Shown in pieces: positions 15,938-25,578 of a stretch of 39,824 nt of DNA (its first letter is position 1; every line of letters starts with the position of its first letter). The notes under the pieces were generated by a model that saw only the letters and a program-made list of their open reading frames with translations, searched no databases and was not told the origin of the DNA. Source of the DNA: Oscillatoriales cyanobacterium. Lineage in GTDB: Bacteria > Cyanobacteriota > Cyanobacteriia > Cyanobacteriales > Microcoleaceae. The stretch is from NCBI GenBank assembly GCA_004292745.1, contig RDXH01000021.1, forward strand, positions 1 through 39,824, given 5' to 3'. Both the position numbers and the translations under genes were made by a program.

Positions 15938-17320
15938 TTAAGCAGTTTCGTGCTGTTGACGCCAAGCAGGATGCCACAACAATTCCGCAGTCGATCGCTT
16001 CTCGACCATTTCCTTGGTAATCGTACAGTTAGCTACATCCTTGCGAGAAGGCAACTCATACATAACATCGAGCATTAATTCCTCTAAAATGCTGCGCAGA
16101 GCTCTGGCACCAGTTTTGCGGCGACAAGCTTCCTGGGCGATCGCCCGCAGCGCCTCTGGTTCAAATTCCAACTGCACACTATCCATATTTAACAACTTTT
16201 GATACTGCTTCACCAGAGCATTGCGAGGTTCAGTCAATATCTGCATCAAAGCTGCTTCATCCAGGGGTGAAATCACTGTCACCACAGGTATCCGCCCGAC
16301 AAATTCAGGAATTAAACCAAACTTCACTAAATCATCAGCTTGTACCTGTTGTAAAATATCCGCAGCCCGCTTATCTTTTGGTAGCAAAGTCGAGTTGCTG
16401 TCACTTTCGACTGGCTGAATAAACCCTAAAGATTTTTTACCCAAACGCTGTTCAACTATTTTTTCCAAACCGACAAAAGCACCGCCGCAAATAAATAAAA
16501 TTTTGCTCGTGTCAATTTGAATAAAATCTTGGTAAGGATGTTTGCGGCCGCCTTGCGGAGGCACGTTAACCACCGTTCCTTCCAGCATTTTCAGTAGCGC
16601 TTGCTGCACCCCTTCTCCTGATACATCTCGCGTGATTGAAGTGTTTTCACTTTTGCGAGCAATCTTGTCAATTTCATCAATATAGATAATGCCGCGCTGG
16701 GCTGCTTCGACATCAAAATCTGACATTTGCAACAGTCGCAACAATATATTTTCTACATCGTCACCAACATAGCCGGCTTCCGTCAGGGTTGTGGCATCGG
16801 CTACTGCAAAGGGCACTTCTAGCATTTGTGCCAAACTTTGGGCTAGGAGAGTTTTGCCACAACCTGTCGGTCCGACTAGCATGATGTTAGACTTTTGTAG
16901 TTCCACATCGCTGTCTGAGACAGGTTTGCTACTATCTTTGGCTTGGTCAACGCTTAACCTTTTGTAGTGGTTATAAACTGCTACTGACAGAACTTTTTTG
17001 GCTGAGTGTTGACCGATGACGTGGCCGTCTAAATGTTGCTTAATGTCTGTTGGTTTGGGAATTTTAGCTAAAGTGATTTTGGATTTGTTCGATCGACCCT
17101 GGCGTCGTGTTTTTTGTCCTTGAGGCTCTTGAATTTCTGACTGGGCTGCTTGTTGAGCCACTAATTTGCCAGAGTCAAAGAATTCCTCTTCTAGAATTTC
17201 ATTGCATAGCTCCACACATTCATCGCAAATGTAGACGCCGGGCCCAGCTATTAACTTGCGGACGTACTCCTGGGACTTGCCACAAAAGGAGCATCTGAGA
17301 TGGGAGTCATATTTTGACAT
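15938..17320 (-). CDS. clpX: ATP-dependent Clp protease ATP-binding subunit ClpX
   Basis: ClpX is the hexameric unfoldase that feeds substrates to ClpP. The 460-residue protein starts with a C4 zinc-binding domain (CSFC at 10-13, CDEC at 32-35). A charged linker at 60-85 ([18 protein letters not shown]) is longer than in E. coli. The AAA+ core has Walker A GPTGCGKT (150-157), pore loop GYVG (183-186), Walker B IIYIDEID (D215, E216), the GGRKHPY loop, the LGF ClpP-docking loop (298-300) and sensor 2 [16 protein letters not shown] precedes the ATG. In many cyanobacteria clpX follows tig and clpP; here the gene upstream on the same strand is cynS, so a ClpP partner must be coded elsewhere or the gene order has been rearranged. 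Confidence 0.97.
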   Translation of the reverse strand: MSKYDSHLRCSFCGKSQEYVRKLIAGPGVYICDECVELCNEILEEEFFDSGKLVAQQAAQSEIQEPQGQKTRRQGRSNKSKITLAKIPKPTDIKQHLDGHVIGQHSAKKVLSVAVYNHYKRLSVDQAKDSSKPVSDSDVELQKSNIMLVGPTGCGKTLLAQSLAQMLEVPFAVADATTLTEAGYVGDDVENILLRLLQMSDFDVEAAQRGIIYIDEIDKIARKSENTSITRDVSGEGVQQALLKMLEGTVVNVPPQGGRKHPYQDFIQIDTSKILFICGGAFVGLEKIVEQRLGKKSLGFIQPVESDSNSTLLPKDKRAADILQQVQADDLVKFGLIPEFVGRIPVVTVISPLDEAALMQILTEPRNALVKQYQKLLNMDSVQLEFEPEALRAIAQEACRRKTGARALRSILEELMLDVMYELPSRKDVANCTITKEMVEKRSTAELLWHPAWRQQHETA

Positions 17321-17588
17321 TATTTTCCTCTTAATTTACATTTGCGTTTGGCTGTGGGGATTTAGGGAGTTTTTTCCCGATCAAACATGGTGCTGTTCTC
17401 AGCAAGGGAAGGGCGATCGCATACCCAAGCCACTCCAGCTTCGCGCTCTCTGTCTCTAAGTTAACACTTTTGATGCCTCAGTCATTAGTCATTATTCATC
17501 AGTCACACATCAAAATACAAATTTCTGATACAGACATTCATAAAATTATACGCTCACAAAAATTTTCCTGCTACATTCAAAAGCTGAC

Positions 17589-18032
17589 TTACCATTTTTT
17601 GTATTCCAGAAATTTTCCTGACATGATTATTTTCACCCGATCGCCTTTGGGGTCTGCTTCTTTCTCCACATCCAAAGTAAAGTCGATCGCGCTCATAATT
17701 CCATCACCGAATTTTTCGTGAATCACTGCTTTGAGAGGCATTCCATAGACCTGCATAATTTCATAAAACCGATAAATCAGCGGGTCTACCGGAACTGTGG
17801 CATCTAAGGAACCTTTGAGAGCCGGTTCTGATAAAAACTGAGCCATCTCGCCATCGAGTCCCAAAGCAGACACAATTTTTTGTGCTTCATCTGGCGATGC
17901 ACTTGCTTGACGGTAAATCACCGCTGCAATCCAAACTTCATCGCGACCCAGCAATTTTTCTAAATCTGCAAAACTAATTCCCTGAGCTTTTTTGGCAGCC
18001 AAAAGTTTTTCTGTAATATTTGAAATTGGCAT
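17589..18032 (-). CDS. cynS: Cyanate hydratase (cyanase)
   Basis: Cyanase converts cyanate and bicarbonate to ammonia and CO2 in the cytosol, as a decamer. From the Met at 18032 (AGGAG 10 bases upstream) the protein has 147 residues. It has the N-terminal helical domain ([20 protein letters not shown]) and the C-terminal catalytic domain. Arg88 and Glu91 ([11 protein letters not shown]) and Ser114 ([10 protein letters not shown]) correspond to E. coli Arg96, Glu99 and Ser122 with a constant shift of 8. The family signature [20 protein letters not shown] ends the protein. No cyanate transporter genes (cynABD) lie next to it. The frame extends upstream to 18089, but that start lacks support. 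The cynS-clpX spacer (17321-17588) holds only HIP1 sites and a few TCATTAGTCAT heptamers. Confidence 0.96.
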   Translation of the reverse strand: MPISNITEKLLAAKKAQGISFADLEKLLGRDEVWIAAVIYRQASASPDEAQKIVSALGLDGEMAQFLSEPALKGSLDATVPVDPLIYRFYEIMQVYGMPLKAVIHEKFGDGIMSAIDFTLDVEKEADPKGDRVKIIMSGKFLEYKKW

Positions 18033-18345
18033 TAAATTTTCTCCTGTTCGCTGTGGTGGAAGATGTGAAATGTATCTCATATTTTTCATCTCTTGTCAAT
18101 GGCAAATCCCGGAAATATGATAAATTGATAACTCGTCGCGACAGCAATAGCCAATCTCGTCATCCTTGACAACTGGCGATTTAGAGATCGGCGATCGCTT
18201 CCCTACAAAAATGGTACAGTTAGCAGTACGTGTAATCAAAATTACATCCTCTCTGCTGTGCGATCGCCAGTACCCAGGGTGGGTCTCATACCCGATCGCG
18301 CCGCCAAAACCCCTTTACCGCTAACAAGTGACCACTGAAAAAAAT

Positions 18346-18690
18346 ATGGAGATTAACACCCAAGATTACAGCATCCTGTACGATAGCACTACTGATACAG
18401 TGACCTGCTGTGGCTCTTTCCGGCTCAGCCAAATGGAAGAATACGCCCCGATCGTACAGTTGCTCAATGATGTGGCTGACGGCGAGCAGAAGACAATTAC
18501 TCTCGATTTGCGAAAACTCGAATTTTTAAACAGTTCAGGGATTAATATTATATCAAAATTTGTGATCAAAGTGCGACAGCAAAAAAGTATTCAGATCGCA
18601 GTCAAAGGCTCCAAGCAAATACCATGGCAGGGAAAGTCCCTCAAGAACTTGCAGCGACTGATGCCTTCCTTGCGATTGGAATTGGAATAG
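18346..18690 (+). CDS. STAS-domain (anti-sigma-factor antagonist-like) protein
   Basis: A STAS domain of about 114 residues: TVTCCGSFRLSQMEEYAPIV, then TITLDLRKLEFLNSSGINII with the central Ser-Ser that is the usual phosphorylation site, and FVIKVRQQKSIQIAVKGSKQ. STAS proteins act in partner-switching with Ser/Thr kinases and phosphatases. None is adjacent, but two sensor histidine kinases follow. The frame also has a GTG at 18328, six codons upstream; neither start has a clear ribosome binding site. The 313-bp region upstream of the ATG contains several HIP1 octamers and no other feature I can name. Confidence 0.85.
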   Translation: MEINTQDYSILYDSTTDTVTCCGSFRLSQMEEYAPIVQLLNDVADGEQKTITLDLRKLEFLNSSGINIISKFVIKVRQQKSIQIAVKGSKQIPWQGKSLKNLQRLMPSLRLELE

Positions 18691-18842
18691 TTAATCCTTC
18701 AAGGTAAACGTGAGCTCAAAGCTAAGTCGGGGAAGCATAACTAGGGATTTGCAATACTGGAAAATCAGTCATAGTTAAGTTAGCAGCCAACGCTCAAAAA
18801 CTGCGGAACTGACTACCTACAAGTTACCAATTTTCAATTGCT

Positions 18843-20963
18843 ATGCAGGAAGAACCATCGAAAGAACAGTTATTTTTGGAAGTTCAGTCTCTGCGTGCGG
18901 AACTGGAAAACTTGAAGCGCGAAAAAGCCGATCTAGAAATTTTGCTGGAGACGACAACGGAACACTCGGATACCATAGAAGCTGACTTGCTATCAAAAGC
19001 TGAGTTGGCCGTGCGTTCAAGCGAAGAGCAGTTTCGGGCGATCGCCTCAGCAACTCCCGTTCCTGTACTGGTTTCTCGCCTCTGTGACGGTTTAATTCTG
19101 TATGCAAACGCTCAAATGGCTTCTCTCCTGGATACACCCTCAGCAGAATTGATCGGGCGTCATACCCCAGACTTTTACTTCGATCCCGCAGAACGCTCAA
19201 AGGTACTCGAAATCCTTGCCACAAACGGACACATCCAAAATTACGAACTGCACTGCAAAAAAGCAGATGGTAGCAGTTTCTGGGCCATCATCTCCGTTCA
19301 GTCCCTGTTGTTCAATGGTCAGCCCACAGCGTTGTGTGCCTTGTACGACCTTACCCAGCGCAAGGAAGCAGAACAAGCACTCCAAGAGAGCGAACAACGA
19401 CTGCGCCGCCAAAGTCTGGCCCTATTGCAGCTAGGTAGGCAGAGGACGATCAACAACGGGGCGCTGAATTTGGGAGTTCGAGAAATTACCGAGGCGGCGG
19501 CGCGCACTTTGGATGTGGAAAAAGTGAGCGTTTGGCTGTACAATCATGTCAAATTTGGAACTCGCTACGCCACCAATACTCAGGCAAATTTGGCTGCAAG
19601 AGCGATCGCCCACAACCAAAGTTGGGTCATCAATCGAGAGGCGATCGAGATCCCAGTAGAGCATTTGGTCAATCATTCTAAGTTGCCAACCCAAAACCTC
19701 AAATTAGTTTGTCTCGATTTGTACGATCGGACCAGTAAAAGCCATTTGAATCGTACAAAAAACCATATAAAAGTTTCCAATTTAGATGGAGAAGGCGATG
19801 TGGGCAGCGAAAACAGTCCATCCTCCCATCCTTTAGACTCAGCATTGACAACTCAAAATCCTGTAACAACATTATCTTTAGAAACAGAACATACCCCAAT
19901 CCTCAGCCAGGAAAGCACTCCAAATTCATCCATCTTAAATGTAGCCATTAGGCTCGGCGGCCAGATAGTCGGAATCCTCTCTCTCGAACATATCGGAGCA
20001 CCCCGCCAATGGGCCTTGGAAGAACGAACCTTCGCTGATTCTTTGGCAAATTTAGTCGCACTGGCGATCGAAGGATTTGAACGCCAGCGAGCCCAAGAAG
20101 CCCTCTCCAAAGCCAAGTCGGAACTAGAAATCACTGTCGAGCAACGCACTGCTCAACTCACCGCCTCCAATAAACTCCTCCGCATCGAAATTGCCGAGCG
20201 CAAAAGAGCCGAAATAGCTTTACAAGAAGCATTACACAAAGCCGAAGCAGCTTCCAGAGCTAAAAGCACTTTTTTAGCTAACATGAGCCACGAACTGCGG
20301 ACACCCCTCAACGCCATTATCGGTTACAGCGAAATCCTAGAAGAAGAAGCACTAGAAGCAGGGTTCGAGGACTTAATTCCCGACACTCAAAAAATTCAGA
20401 CCGCAGGCAAACATTTACTCACTTTAATTAATGATATTCTCGACCTTTCTAAGATAGAAGCTGGCAGAATGGATCTTTATTTAGAAGATTTTCACCTAGG
20501 TAATTTAGTAGAAGAAGTCGTAGCAACTTTGTACCCTTTGGTTGAAAAGAATCGCAATCAGTTACAATTTTTTTCCTCTCCTGATTTGGGAGTAATGTAT
20601 GGTGACTTGACTAAAGTCCGGCAAATTTTGTTAAATTTACTCTCCAATGCCCTCAAGTTTACCCAAGAGGGAACCGTAGTCATCAGCGCAACTCGCGAAT
20701 TAACAGACGGCACTGAATGGATTTATTTGCGGGTAGCGGATACCGGCATTGGAATGTCTCCTCAACAACAGGAGGGTTTATTTGAACCTTTTATTCAAGG
20801 AGATACTTCTACCACTCGCAAGTATGGAGGAACTGGTTTAGGATTGGCAATTAGCCGTCTGTTTTGCCAGATGATGGGAGGTGATATCACCATTGAAAGT
20901 GAGTTAGGTGTAGGTTCAACTTTTACTGTGCAATTGAAAGCAAAGGTTGAGGCTAGTTGTTAG
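18843..20963 (+). CDS. PAS-GAF sensor histidine kinase
   Basis: A 706-residue cytosolic kinase. It starts with a coiled coil at about 5-65 (EEPSKEQLFLEVQSLRAELE). A PAS domain follows at about 65-175 (QFRAIASATPVPVLVSRL, ending CALYDLTQRKEAEQAL). A GAF domain starts at about 195 (REITEAAARTLDVEKVSVWL) and closes at about 420 (LGGQIVGILSLEHIGAPRQW). Its middle, about 275-350, is a Ser/Asn/Thr-rich insert. A second coiled coil leads to HisKA with H483 in NMSHELRTPLNAI, and to HATPase_c with N602 (NLLSNALKFT), DTGIGM, FEPF and GGTGLGLAIS. No receiver domain or membrane segment is present, so an unlinked response regulator is expected. A 152-bp spacer without features separates it from the STAS gene. 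Confidence 0.93.
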   Translation: MQEEPSKEQLFLEVQSLRAELENLKREKADLEILLETTTEHSDTIEADLLSKAELAVRSSEEQFRAIASATPVPVLVSRLCDGLILYANAQMASLLDTPSAELIGRHTPDFYFDPAERSKVLEILATNGHIQNYELHCKKADGSSFWAIISVQSLLFNGQPTALCALYDLTQRKEAEQALQESEQRLRRQSLALLQLGRQRTINNGALNLGVREITEAAARTLDVEKVSVWLYNHVKFGTRYATNTQANLAARAIAHNQSWVINREAIEIPVEHLVNHSKLPTQNLKLVCLDLYDRTSKSHLNRTKNHIKVSNLDGEGDVGSENSPSSHPLDSALTTQNPVTTLSLETEHTPILSQESTPNSSILNVAIRLGGQIVGILSLEHIGAPRQWALEERTFADSLANLVALAIEGFERQRAQEALSKAKSELEITVEQRTAQLTASNKLLRIEIAERKRAEIALQEALHKAEAASRAKSTFLANMSHELRTPLNAIIGYSEILEEEALEAGFEDLIPDTQKIQTAGKHLLTLINDILDLSKIEAGRMDLYLEDFHLGNLVEEVVATLYPLVEKNRNQLQFFSSPDLGVMYGDLTKVRQILLNLLSNALKFTQEGTVVISATRELTDGTEWIYLRVADTGIGMSPQQQEGLFEPFIQGDTSTTRKYGGTGLGLAISRLFCQMMGGDITIESELGVGSTFTVQLKAKVEASC

Positions 20964-21054
20964 TTATTGGTGATTGGTGATTGGTTATTGGTTATTAGTT
21001 ATTGGTTATTGGTTATTGGTTATTGGTTATTGGTTATTGGTTGTTGGTTATTTG
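20964..21054. repeat. Heptamer tandem repeat TTGGTTA
   Basis: About twelve 7-bp units of TTGGTTA with variants TTGGTGA, TTAGTTA and TTGGTTG begin right after the kinase stop codon. STRR class. Confidence 0.9.
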
Positions 21055-21184
21055 TGATTCAGATCGCAATTAACCATGTCCTAGATCACAAAGTAGAGTG
21101 TTTCACCAGCCTACAATGCCTTTATTATCAGGCAATCAAGCCTCAAGCTGCGTGAAAATCGTGATTATTTAGGAGTGCATCAAG

Positions 21185-21463
21185 ATGATTACACCTTCCA
21201 ATCAACCTCTAAAAACTAACCCTTTTAACACTTATCGCGATCCAGTTACAGGTAAGTGGACTGTAGTGCAAACTGTTGAAAATCACACCCAAACGGACTC
21301 TAATTTCCCCCCAAAAGTGGCGGGTAAAAATGAAATCAAACTAGAAAAGATTTCCAGTGCTTCCCCACCGGCATTGCTGACCCAAAAAAACTTTTCTTTC
21401 CCCTTGTCTGTCGTCCAACACCAAGGCAAAAAATCTGCTCATTTTAAATCATTATCCCATTGA
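21185..21463 (+). CDS. Small conserved hypothetical protein
   Basis: A 92-residue soluble protein with AGGAG upstream of its ATG. The recognisable part is NPFNTYRDPVTGKWTVVQTV near the N terminus, a motif seen in short cyanobacterial hypotheticals. The rest is polar and low in order, ending in a Lys/His-rich tail. There is no signal peptide or membrane segment. It lies between two histidine kinase genes on the same strand; a link to either is not shown. Confidence 0.7.
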   Translation: MITPSNQPLKTNPFNTYRDPVTGKWTVVQTVENHTQTDSNFPPKVAGKNEIKLEKISSASPPALLTQKNFSFPLSVVQHQGKKSAHFKSLSH

Positions 21464-21669
21464 ATGATGAATAAACATCCAAGTTTATCGGCATAAATAC
21501 CTGTTTCCCTAACCCACAAAACGTTGAATTATTGCCGATAGAAACGGATTTTATATACCTAGCTCAAAAGCATTTGCTTCAGAGCAAAAATCAAAAATTA
21601 GCAGAAGTTGTCAAAAAGTGATATAATTCAAAACACATTCTGTAACCCCCGCTGTCTAGATAACTATTC

Positions 21670-24243
21670 ATGAAGGATTCGCTAGATCGCTTCTTACAAG
21701 TTGTATGGAAAGACCGACCCATTCGCCAGCGGGGAACAGTCATCGTAGCTATCCCCGTAATTTGTCTGTTTGCTTCGCTGATAGTCATAGCAGGACTGCG
21801 AAACAGAGCGATACAAACAAGAAAGGAACTAGATAGCAATAAGGAAATGCTTCAGCAAACAAACCGTTTGTTAAAAACAGTGGTGGATGCGGAGACTGGT
21901 CTTCGAGGTTACGGGCTAACCAAGCGGCGGGCATTTTTAGTACCATATTTTGAAGCAAAGAAAACTTTGCCTGAACAACTTTCTGAACTCAAGACTATCA
22001 CTAAAAAAAATCAAATTCAAAGTCAGCGATTTGCCGAAATTCAAAAAATCACGGAACAGCAAATAGATTTTTGGGAACAGACTCTAAAAAAGATTGACAA
22101 TTCAGACATAAAAGTCCAGTCCCCGGAAATCACTCAGGCATTCACTGAAGGCAAATTTAAGATGGATAGGCTGCGGGAAAAATTTGATGCCTTTGCAGAC
22201 GCAGGTGAAGCCTACAAGAACGTTCTAGACCCACAAATGCAGCAGTGGGTGAGTCTCACTAATTACGTCCAATTTACGGCTTTAGTGGTGGGCTTTTTGG
22301 GTGCCGCAGCTTCTTGGTATTTATTTGATAGTTTAGAGAAAGAATTGAACCACCGGGAAGTGAGTTTGCAAGAGAGTAAAACTCGCATTCAAGCTGTAGT
22401 CGATCATGCAGCGGACGGCATTATTACTTTGGACGAAACAGGCACTATTGAGTCTTTTAATGCTGCTGCTGAACGGATTTTTGGCTGGAGTGCCGATCGC
22501 ATAATTGGCTCAAATCTCCGAAAACTGCTTGCCAAACCTCTACCAAACAAAAGCGCTGGCGATTATTCCATTGAATATTTTTTGCTAAATCCTGGTACTA
22601 AACTAAATGTTTATCAGCAAGAAACAACCGGAATTCGCCTGGATGGAAAAATTTTTCCAATGGAGGTGGCAATCAGCGAAATGCAGTTGAAAAATCAACG
22701 TTTGTTTATTGCAATTTTTCGCGATTTGGGACAGCGAAAACAAGCTGAAGAAACTCTACGCAAGCAAGCACAAATGCTTGATTTAGCCAACGATACGATC
22801 GCCCTACTGGACTTGAAGGGCAAAATCTCTTATTGGAACCATGGGGCGAAGCGACTCTACGGGTGGCGCAATTCCGAAGCAATGGGAAAAAATATTCATG
22901 AACTTTTGCAAACAGAATGGAATCAGCCCTTTGAGGCAATTCAAGAGGAGTTTTTTTCTACAGGAGATTGGCAAGGTGAACTGGTGCGTACTAAGCGAGA
23001 TGGCACAAAAATCACCGTAGCAAGTCGCTGGACTTTGCAACGGGATGAAGAAGGGGAACCCCTGGCTATTTTGGAAATTAGCAACGATATTAGCGATCGC
23101 AAATTGTCCGAAATTGCCGCTTCCGAAAGCGCCGAAAGGTTTCGCGCCACCTTCGAGCAAGCCGCCGTTGGGATGGCCCAAGCAAATCTAGAAGGCAAGT
23201 TGCTGCTAGTCAATCAAAAACTTTGCGAAATTTTGGGTTACAGTCGAACCGAACTGAGTGAGAAAAACTTTAAAGAAATTACTTTCCCCGAAGATTTGGA
23301 ACCAGAACTGCATCATTTGCAACGGTTATTAGCAGGAGAAATTGAAACTTACTCTATGGAAAAGCGCTATATCGGTAAAAATGGAGAGTTGATTTGGGCA
23401 AACTTAAGTGTTTCCCTGCTGCAAGAACAAAATGGCAATAAATATTTAATGGGTGCTGTAGAAAATATTATGGCACGCAAACAAGCTGAGGAATTTTCGC
23501 GCTTGCAAAGAGAAGAATTGAGGTGGATGGCGGACACCCTAGCTAAATTCAGCAATAATTTAAGAAAGCAGAATGAAGAATTAGAGCAGTTTGCCTATGT
23601 AGTTTCTCACGATTTGAAAGCGCCATTGCGGGCGATCGCCAATCTCAGCAGTTGGATAGAAGAAGACCTCAGCGAGTCCATGACAGAGGATACTCTACAC
23701 CAAATGAACCTACTGCGCGGCAGAGTGCACAGAATGGAAGGTTTGATTGAAGGACTGCTGCAATATTCCCGCGTCGGACGGATGCAAGTGGCTTCCGAAA
23801 CAGTAAAAGTAGATAAGTTATTAGCAGAAATAATTGATTCCCTAGCACCCCCACCGGAATTTGTGGTGGAAGTCCAACCAGGAATGCCAACTTTTGTAGC
23901 AGAAAGACTGCTCTTACAACAAGTTTTTTCTAATTTAATTAGCAACGCCATCAAACATCACAGAAGTCCCACCGGTCATATCACCATCTCTGTGGAAGAC
24001 ATCGGTGATTTTTATAAATTTGCTGTAGCAGATGACGGCCAGGGAATTGCGGCTCAGTATCACGAGAAAGTTTTTGTAATTTTTCAGACTTTGGAAGCTC
24101 GCGATCGAGTTGAAAATACTGGTATTGGTTTGTCCTTGGTTAAGAAAATTGTGGAAAATCAAGGTGGAATTATTTCCTTGGAATCGGCAGAAGGTGAAGG
24201 GGCAACCTTTCGCTTTACTTGGCCTAAGCAGCCTATTAAGTAG
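21670..24243 (+). CDS. CHASE3-PAS-PAS-PAS membrane sensor histidine kinase
   Basis: An 857-residue membrane kinase. TM1 lies at about 24-45 (GTVIVAIPVICLFASLIVIA) and TM2 at about 200-220 (LVVGFLGAAASWYLF). Between them is a CHASE3 sensor domain (LKTVVDAETGLRGYGLTKRR), which faces the periplasm. Three PAS domains follow at about 235-360 (ADGIITLDETGTIESFNAAA), 365-485 and 490-615 (AAVGMAQANLEGKLLLVNQK). HisKA has H647 in YVVSHDLKAPLRAI; HATPase_c has N759 (NLISNAIKHH), DDGQGI and GIGLSLVKKIVENQ. The kinase core resembles that of bacteriophytochrome-type (Cph1-like) kinases, but no GAF/PHY domain is present. Signal unknown. The upstream spacer (21464-21669) has no clear feature. Confidence 0.93.
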   Translation: MKDSLDRFLQVVWKDRPIRQRGTVIVAIPVICLFASLIVIAGLRNRAIQTRKELDSNKEMLQQTNRLLKTVVDAETGLRGYGLTKRRAFLVPYFEAKKTLPEQLSELKTITKKNQIQSQRFAEIQKITEQQIDFWEQTLKKIDNSDIKVQSPEITQAFTEGKFKMDRLREKFDAFADAGEAYKNVLDPQMQQWVSLTNYVQFTALVVGFLGAAASWYLFDSLEKELNHREVSLQESKTRIQAVVDHAADGIITLDETGTIESFNAAAERIFGWSADRIIGSNLRKLLAKPLPNKSAGDYSIEYFLLNPGTKLNVYQQETTGIRLDGKIFPMEVAISEMQLKNQRLFIAIFRDLGQRKQAEETLRKQAQMLDLANDTIALLDLKGKISYWNHGAKRLYGWRNSEAMGKNIHELLQTEWNQPFEAIQEEFFSTGDWQGELVRTKRDGTKITVASRWTLQRDEEGEPLAILEISNDISDRKLSEIAASESAERFRATFEQAAVGMAQANLEGKLLLVNQKLCEILGYSRTELSEKNFKEITFPEDLEPELHHLQRLLAGEIETYSMEKRYIGKNGELIWANLSVSLLQEQNGNKYLMGAVENIMARKQAEEFSRLQREELRWMADTLAKFSNNLRKQNEELEQFAYVVSHDLKAPLRAIANLSSWIEEDLSESMTEDTLHQMNLLRGRVHRMEGLIEGLLQYSRVGRMQVASETVKVDKLLAEIIDSLAPPPEFVVEVQPGMPTFVAERLLLQQVFSNLISNAIKHHRSPTGHITISVEDIGDFYKFAVADDGQGIAAQYHEKVFVIFQTLEARDRVENTGIGLSLVKKIVENQGGIISLESAEGEGATFRFTWPKQPIK

Positions 24244-24262
24244 AAAGAAGAAGTCACCCCCC

Positions 24263-24400
24263 CTAGGGCGTGTTGTCAAACTACTCCTTAAGATTTAGAT
24301 CCCCCTAAATCCCCCTTAAAAAGGGGGACTTAAAGACTCTTTCCCCCCCCTTGAGAAGGGGGGGCTGGGGGGGATCTTTGGGTTTGAAAACACGCCCTAG
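24263..24400. mobile_element. 138-bp MITE with CTAGGGCGTGTT ends
   Basis: CTAGGGCGTGTTGTCAAAC at 24263-24281 faces GTTTGAAAACACGCCCTAG at 24382-24400 (one mismatch). Inside are C-rich palindromes (CCCCCTTAAAAAGGGGG, CCCCCTTGAGAAGGGGG). The remainder up to 24617 carries a GGGCTGTTTCATTCTC motif (24409) and the inverted repeat at 24495-24559. Confidence 0.85.
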
Positions 24401-24494
24401 CCCCCAGGGCTGTTTCATTCTCCGAAAAACAAGGATGAGTTAGAGGTAGTGCCTAGTGCCCCGGTGCCTAGCGGGAGCATCCCGATTTTGCATA

Positions 24495-24559
24495 GGCGAA
24501 GCATTCCGACAGACAATTTATTAGTGATAACCAGAGATTTATAGCCGGAATGCTTCGCC
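24495..24559. repeat. Inverted repeat GGCGAAGCATTCC
   Basis: 13-bp arms GGCGAAGCATTCC and GGAATGCTTCGCC flank a 39-bp A/T-rich spacer, in the region between the kinase and the permease gene. Confidence 0.75.
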
Positions 24560-24617
24560 CCTACGAATATATTTGCAAAACACAGATGCACCCTGCCTAC
24601 CCGCCTCACAGTTACTA

Positions 24618-25457
24618 TTAATTTACTCTCTTTCGGGTCAAAATTCCTTGACTGGGACTTAACAAAAAAGCTAGCAAAAATAACCCAAAAATAACCAACA
24701 CGATCGCCGCCCCGGACGGCATATTCAAATAATAGCTGAGATACATACCAGTCACACTAGCTGTCATCCCAATAATTGCGCCCAATCCCATCATTAAATG
24801 TAACTCTTTCACCAACAAATACGCAGTAATTCCCGGCCCGATTAACAGCGCAATCACCAACAGGGCCCCCACGGTTTGCAAACTCGCAACAATCGTCAAC
24901 GTAATCGCTGAAATCATCCCTAAATAAATCCAGTTTACAGGCAAACCGCTGGCCTGAGAGCCCAGGGGGTCAAAGGTATAGAACAGCAGTTCCTTATAAC
25001 AAACTTTCACCGCCACCAAAATTATCAATGTGGTGACAAAAGTTTGCTGCACGTCGGCTGGTGCAACGGACAAAATATTGCCAAATAAAAAGCCGTCCAA
25101 GTCTAACTTGGTGGTTCGCAACAAACTAATCAGCGTGATGCTAATAGCTAAAAATGTAGACAAAATTAATGCCATAATTGCATCTATTTTGATTCGGGAT
25201 TGTGACTGAATCCAGGCCATGATCCCAGCACTGATTATCCCTGATATAAAAGCGCCGATCGCGATATTGAAACCCAAAGCAAAAGCTACGGGTAATCCAG
25301 CTAGCACGGAATGGGCAATCATGTCAACCATCATGCCCATTTGCTGTACAATTAAATAGGAGCCGACCACCGCGCAGAGTATTCCTAGTAATACGCCGAT
25401 CGCGATCGCATTACGCATAAACTCAAATTTCAAAGGCTCAATTAGCAAGTTTAACAT
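24618..25457 (-). CDS. znuB: Metal (probably zinc) ABC transporter permease
   Basis: A 279-residue ABC-3 family permease with about eight membrane segments. Landmarks are GVLLGILCAVVGSYLIVQQM near the N terminus, MGMMVDMIAHSVLAGLPVA, LFGNILSV and GALLVIALLIGPGITAYLLV. It moves divalent metal across the plasma membrane with the ATPase at 25579 (same strand, 121 bp upstream) and the binding protein coded divergently at 26388. The znuB name is tentative and follows the zinc-type residues of the binding protein; manganese remains possible. Confidence 0.9.
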   Translation of the reverse strand: MLNLLIEPLKFEFMRNAIAIGVLLGILCAVVGSYLIVQQMGMMVDMIAHSVLAGLPVAFALGFNIAIGAFISGIISAGIMAWIQSQSRIKIDAIMALILSTFLAISITLISLLRTTKLDLDGFLFGNILSVAPADVQQTFVTTLIILVAVKVCYKELLFYTFDPLGSQASGLPVNWIYLGMISAITLTIVASLQTVGALLVIALLIGPGITAYLLVKELHLMMGLGAIIGMTASVTGMYLSYYLNMPSGAAIVLVIFGLFLLAFLLSPSQGILTRKRVN

Positions 25458-25578
25458 TTATAGGACAAGGAACAACGCAGCAGGAAACAATGCAGTCATA
25501 ATCAATGGCACAACCCTGCACAGGCAGGATGCCCGTGCTACCATTAATTTTACAGGTAAAAATAAATTTTCATCGACC

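Noticed and set aside
24415-24609. 64-residue ORF after the CHASE3 kinase
   Set aside because: It lies within repeat remnants (GGGCTGTTTCATTCT and the GGCGAAGCATTCC palindrome) and has no support as a gene.
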